A stretch of 64,000 nt of DNA from the NCBI GenBank assembly GCA_002426885.1, contig DINU01000018.1, forward strand, positions 62,001 to 126,000, given 5' to 3'. Source of the stretch: Patescibacteria group bacterium UBA5532. GTDB taxonomy: Bacteria; Patescibacteriota; Gracilibacteria; BD1-5; UBA2023. Shown here piece after piece: positions 60,476 to 64,000 of the stretch (the first letter of the stretch is position 1; each line of letters starts with the position of its first letter). A program made the translations under genes and the position numbers. The notes beneath the pieces were generated by a model. The model did not search any database. It was not told the DNA's origin and worked only from the letters and a program-made list of their open reading frames with translations.

Positions 60476-61372
60476 ATGAAGAAATTATTCCTTTTTCTTC
60501 TCATCCTTCTTCCTGTCCATACTTTTGCTTCAGAAAGTTTTGAGTGTATCAAAGGAGATTATATATCTAACTGAGAGTATATATACACATGTGGAAGCTA
60601 TACATTATACTGAATCACAGATGCAACAAACTTTAGAGTAACACAATATACAAGTGATGAAATACCACTTTGACTTACTCAGTCAGTTAGAAGCATATGC
60701 TGAAATGCAAACTACCTTTCTCTGGAACATGCTTCACAAACCTCTTGGTGGTTCTACGATGATAATTCATTTTGAAAGACATATACAAAACTATGAGCAT
60801 GATCCATAATGGAAATAGGATGACTTACAAAAAACTGTGTCTGTCCTGAATGAAAAACATTCGGAGAAGATAAACTCTGCTATACGCCTGAAGAACTGGC
60901 AGAAGCAAGACAAGCAAAGATAGCCCAGAATCAAGCTATCCTTGCATCAGGAGAAGAAGCACTCCGCGCAAAACTCGAACTTCAGAAACAGCAAGCAGAA
61001 GCAGAACAAGCACGTATCGCTCAGGAAAATGCAGAGACTCAATCGGGAATCCAGGCAATCGCCCTAAAGAATGCAGACATCGAAAATCAGCGTCTTCTCA
61101 TCGAAGAACTCAGAAAACAGAATGAGCGTCTTACACAGATCGTCACTGGAGCATTCTCATGAGTTACGAACACTGGAACACTTGTCAGCTCTTTCGCGAG
61201 AAACTATTCTGGAAGTACAAATACCGGAACTCTCTCAGGAACAGGATCGAAGACTCCGATAGAGCTCCTCCGAGAGAGATTCTACGCGAATCAGAAAGCG
61301 CGTCTCGAGGCTCACTATGAGAAACTTCGGAATATACGAGCTGGATTCCTGAAACTTCAGGAACAGGAATAG
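60476..61372 (+). CDS. Secreted Cys-rich protein with long coiled coil
   Basis: 298 residues. Signal peptide LFLFLLILLPVHTFA with cleavage after FAS near 19. An N-terminal domain of about 125 residues holds six or seven Cys (ESFECIKGDY, IYTCGSY, RSICGNANY, KNCVCPEGKTFGEDKLCY), suggesting disulfides. It uses about a dozen TGA-Gly codons, so it vanishes under the standard code. A continuous coiled coil follows (EELAEARQAKIAQNQAIL ... LIEELRKQNERLTQIVTG, about 145-230), then a Ser/Thr/Gly linker and a terminal helix. Not recognised. The NCVCPEGKTF-type pattern recalls Cys-rich surface proteins of CPR bacteria. Confidence 0.75.
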
Positions 61373-61385
61373 ATCAAAATAGGAA

Positions 61386-61420
61386 TAGAATCCCTTCAGA
61401 AATGGAGGGATTTTTTTCTT
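61386..61420 (+). terminator. Terminator of the coiled-coil gene
   Basis: AATCCCT ... AGGGATT stem with TTTTTTT tail, 15 nt past the stop. Confidence 0.75.
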
Positions 61421-61474
61421 GTGGTCCATACGACTACAAAACAGATAAAAATAGGAAATAATTATAATGGAATC

Positions 61475-61666
61475 ATGACAGACTATAATTCTCGCATACC
61501 CCCAAGTACGTCCTATACCTCTCGTTCCTCTGTCACAACAGAGTATCAAGCGAGAGTGGGTGTCGTGATCGATCTCGGGCATCTCCTGAATGAAAATCGT
61601 CATTTTGGACCTCCAACAGATCCAAAACTTAAAAAAATAAATCAAAAGTATCATTATTTTTTATAA
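61475..61666 (+). CDS. Possible small protein
   Basis: 63 residues, no TGA codons (MTDYNSRIPPSTSYTSRSSV ... PKLKKINQKYHYFL). Composition is polar and basic, with no membrane segment or family motif. The ATG has no recognisable upstream signal except that the region follows a terminator. Coding status is tentative. Confidence 0.35.
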   Translation: MTDYNSRIPPSTSYTSRSSVTTEYQARVGVVIDLGHLLNENRHFGPPTDPKLKKINQKYHYFL

Positions 61667-61756
61667 TGCAATTATGTCACAAGAAAACATTTTCTACGTA
61701 TCGCAGAAATGTAACACCCCACAACTTATAAGATTACACGTCAAAATACGCTTTAT

Positions 61757-62080
61757 ATGAATTTTCTAGAGGTCATCCTTTCATTAATAGAAATCTTAAA
61801 ATCCCTAGTGTTGTTGGTGTTGGTGGTGGTGGTGGAACTCTTTAGTGCTGCTTGAGAATGGTTCAGTGACCACACAAGATGGCTGATCATTCGGATGCGA
61901 TTGAAATGGACACTTCTGCAGATGCTCTATGAGCGTAAATTACTAGAAAAATTACCAACACTGAAGGTAACAAGAAGAATGCATGCAACACAAGACATAT
62001 TACACCTCCGAAGGTCTTGAAAATGCAAGAAGATTGAAATAGATATGCACGAGAAAGCTCTCGAAGAATGGCTAAAATAA
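61757..62080 (+). CDS. Small membrane protein of unknown function
   Basis: 107 residues with two TGA-Gly codons, ending TAA at 62078, 4 nt before the convergent tig gene. A long N-terminal hydrophobic stretch (VILSLIEILKSLVLLVLVVV, about 6-26) is partly encoded by a GTTGTTGGTGTTGGTGGTGG run. The rest is basic and amphipathic (RMRLKWTLLQMLYERKLL, then KVTRRMHATQDILHLRR). It may be a membrane-associated, nucleic-acid- or lipid-binding peptide; family not recognised. A 31-codon frame (61674-61769) overlaps its start and could be a leader peptide. Confidence 0.5.
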
Positions 62081-62084
62081 TATC

Positions 62085-63416
62085 CTACTCCTCGAGGAAC
62101 GAATCGATAACTTTTTTATATGATGTTCGTGCTTTTAAGTCTTCAAAGGTCTGATCTCCGGGGATGAGCTTCTCCGTAAGACGTGCGACTACCTCTGGAT
62201 TCGAGTACATTCCGATCATGTCGTTGATTTCTTTTTTCATTTCCTCATCCGTGACCTCGATCTTCAGAATCTCCTGAAGCTTCATAAGGATGAGCTCCCC
62301 TCGGAGTCTCTGCTCTGCTTCTGGCTTTACGATCGTCTCGCGATACTGCTCTTCGCTCATCTGCATGTGAGCCAGATAGTCATCGAGCTTCAGCCCCTGC
62401 TGTTCGAGATTTCCTCTGTGCTCACGGACTACATTCTCTACTTCACGCGCGAGAAGTGCGGGGCCGATCTCGAGTGTCGAGATCTTTCTGAGTTGTTCGA
62501 GGAGATTCATCTCATCTGTCCGTCGTGCATCCGCACGTTTTCGGAGTGTGATCTCATTCCGAAGAATCTCACGGAATCCTGCGAGATCCGTCTTTTGTCC
62601 ACGTAATCCCTCGATAAAAGCCTCATCCCATGTCGGAGTATGTGGCTTCTCGATCTTTTCTATATCGACGATAAAATACACCTTTCGGTTCTTAAATGCA
62701 TCACTGTGATAATCAGCTGGGAATGTGATCTCGAACTCGACTTTTTCTCATTCTTTCGCACCGACAAGCTTCTCCTCAAATCATGGGATAAATGCACCCG
62801 ATCCGAGAATCAGTGGAAAACTCGGAACTTTTGTCTCAGGAATCGCGTTTCCGTCTTTTTTATCATATCCCTGCGCCGAGAGCGTCACGCGATCTCCCAT
62901 CAGAGCAGTGTCGCCCTGGATTTCTGTGCCATCATGTGCTTTTTCTCCGACACGATGATAGTGAGTAAATCGCTTCTCGATCGCTGAAATCTCCTCATCG
63001 ATTTCTGATTCCTCGACTTTTGTACTGGTTTTCTTGACCTTGATATTTTTCAGTCACTTCTCCTCGATCGCGACCTCTGGAAGGACCTCGATCTCGAGGG
63101 TAAACTCGAGCGGATCCGTGCTCGTGATAGAGGTAATATTTCCTGACGCGACAGGGATGATATCGAGCTTGCGGAGTATCTTGGCATACGCCTTTTCGAG
63201 GTACTTATCGAGTGTACGATTCATGATAAATTCTTCTCCGTATTGGCGGACGATCGCCTCTTCTGGGATCTCCGAGCCCTGTCGAAATCATGTTACTTTT
63301 CATTCTTCACGAATATCATCGAGCACGTGATTCCGGACTTTCTTGATCTCGGCACCAGACTCTTTTACGCTGACTTTGTATGTGTAGGGATTGATTTTCT
63401 CGGATGTAACTTGCAT
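62085..63416 (-). CDS. tig: Trigger factor (ribosome-associated chaperone and prolyl isomerase)
   Basis: 443 residues. The N-terminal ribosome-binding domain has VRNHVLDDIREEGKVTGFRQG, the GFRxGxxP-type signature (here GFRQGSEIPEEAI). The FKBP-like PPIase domain lies near 160-250 (GDTALMGDRVTLSAQG, LGSGAFIPGFEEKLVGAKEG, EFEITFPADYHSDAFKNRKV). The C-terminal helical arms cover the rest (LRKRADARRTDEMNLLEQL, MSEEQYRETIVKPEAEQRLR). TGA-Gly codons in VTGF, GFEE and GLKN join the frames. The start ATG is preceded by CTTTTTCCT. Confidence 0.95.
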
Positions 63417-63570
63417 AGGAAAAAGATTAAAAAAACGGGGATATTATAGGGAAAACGCGGAAGAAGGCAAAAAATAAAACAGGAGTGTCAGAAAATACTT
63501 CCTTTATATCTTTTTTATACCTTTTTTTTCATCATGTTGTATCTCATTTTATAATTATTCTGCGGAAGAT

Positions 63571-63822
63571 ATGCTTTCTCGTAATTTTGTAAATAACCAA
63601 TATAAAGGGTAACTGCTGTCGGATTGTTTATCATATTATCTCGTCAAATCGATCTGAGGAGCTCTACATCGCACTCCTGAAGCTGTGGCATATATGCACT
63701 ATGATTACCTCAAGACTTTCTATACTTATACCATGCTCACAGTGATGCTAATTCCTCTCATGATCTCCCCTCTAGCTTTTTGGGTTGTACATTGAGTTCT
63801 ATTCACTGCGAATAGGGTTTAA
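63571..63822 (+). pseudogene. Possible broken membrane-protein gene
   Basis: ATG 63571 opens 13 codons (MLSRNFVNNQYKG) to a TAA at 63610. The same frame then stays open to the TAA at 63820, with TGA-Gly codons at 63655 and 63793. It encodes a hydrophobic stretch (MLTVMLIPLMISPLAFWVV) after HYDYLKTFYTYT. Either the upstream part is untranslated and a later ATG (63694) is used, or the gene is interrupted. The region 63417-63570 shows no gene. Confidence 0.3.
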
Positions 63823-63873
63823 CTATATAAGTACGTTGATTCAATAGAATTCGAGCAATCTGATACTGCACAA

Positions 63874-64000
63874 ATGTCTGAAAAGAAAGTACCTTCCGTA
63901 AAATTTCTGACTCCAGTCCGTTTTTTTCCTTTTCTTTCTTATCTAATCTACAAAGCACTGCATGAACTCTCTCAGATCAAGACTTTTTCTGTGGTCCTCG
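63874..64000 (+). CDS. Start of a possible membrane-associated protein (runs off the window)
   Basis: ATG 63874 opens MSEKKVPSVKFLTPVRFFPF-LSYLIYKALHEL and stays open to the window edge (42 codons). The aromatic-rich stretch suggests a membrane or surface segment. The same frame lies two stops downstream of the preceding fragment. Too short for a family call. Confidence 0.4.
   Translation, partial: MSEKKVPSVKFLTPVRFFPFLSYLIYKALHELSQIKTFSVVL

Noticed and set aside
61800..61850. GTT/GGT-rich tract as a microsatellite or CRISPR-like repeat
   Set aside because: It is short, irregular and encodes the Leu/Val membrane helix of the 61757 gene. No CRISPR array or cas gene was seen anywhere in the window.
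1..64000. Frame-broken genes as evidence of massive pseudogenisation or poor assembly
   Set aside because: The breaks are almost exclusively TGA at conserved glycines, which recoding explains. Only the C10 site and the TAA at 38647 (and perhaps 63610) remain unexplained.

Overview
This window comes from a bacterium that reads UGA as glycine (genetic code 25). That points to the Candidate Phyla Radiation lineages Gracilibacteria (BD1-5) or Absconditabacteria (SR1). Almost every long gene is interrupted by in-frame TGA codons, and these fall at glycines that are invariant in the families concerned: the FtsZ GGGTGTG loop, the FtsK Walker A motif, the HAxxD region of the DnaQ-like exonuclease, the YecM-like core and the DprA Rossmann loop. 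TAA and TAG are the only stops used. All gene boundaries below were rebuilt with TGA = Gly. Which of the two phyla it is cannot be settled from this window, and the decoding tRNA-Gly(UCA) is not in it.

Layout. 1-9.6 kb: 3' end of argS; a minus-strand trio (a frameshifted unknown gene with a C10 tract, a YecM-like gene, a membrane-anchored unknown); then a plus-strand run of SLH/PKD surface protein, DUF58, dprA, a GT4 glycosyltransferase, Nudix and murG. 9.6-14.1 kb: tRNA-Arg, a VTC-DUF4956-Cthe_2159 surface cluster and tmRNA. 14.2-22.8 kb: a type I restriction-modification operon, hsdM-rhuM-AAA ATPase-hsdS-hsdR. 22.8-28.8 kb: small transporter, tRNA-Phe, small membrane protein, an unusual miaB carrying a HAD phosphatase insert, then ftsA-ftsZ. 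29-37.4 kb: DnaQ/DinG-like protein, a type IV pilus assembly block (PilN/PilO-like, PilB, PilC), and a DUF2569 protein. 37.5-48.7 kb: L25, a redox-dead thioredoxin-like protein, an ABC exporter, map, cupin, ftsK, a secreted protein, an AI-2E family permease and murE. 48.7-64 kb: def, secreted proteins, RNase P RNA, adk, hemW overlapping tRNA-Thr, a second Cthe_2159 protein with SLH domains, a compact 53-codon hydrophobic gene with a structured leader, lepB, secA, a Cys-rich secreted protein, small membrane proteins and trigger factor.

How it fits together. Most of the window is core cell-envelope and division machinery (murE, murG, ftsA, ftsZ, ftsK, secA, lepB, tig), protein and tRNA processing (def, map, miaB, rnpB, ssrA) and surface structures (SLH proteins, beta-helix carbohydrate-binding proteins, type IV pili). 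This matches the attached or predatory lifestyle proposed for these lineages. The accessory part is the type I RM operon, whose AAA gene is clearly more AT-rich than its surroundings.

Regulatory style. Start codons are almost never preceded by a Shine-Dalgarno sequence. They sit behind short pyrimidine-rich stretches, often only 4-20 nt after a TATAAT/TATACT -10 box, so short-leader or leaderless mRNAs are likely. Intergenic gaps hold a family of MITE-like repeats with GTCATTCC/GGAATGAC ends and simple rho-independent terminators. The observations most worth follow-up are the HAD domain inserted inside MiaB, the 12-bp LEAE repeats in HsdS, the C10 frameshift gene, and the 53-codon unit at 56.2-56.5 kb.
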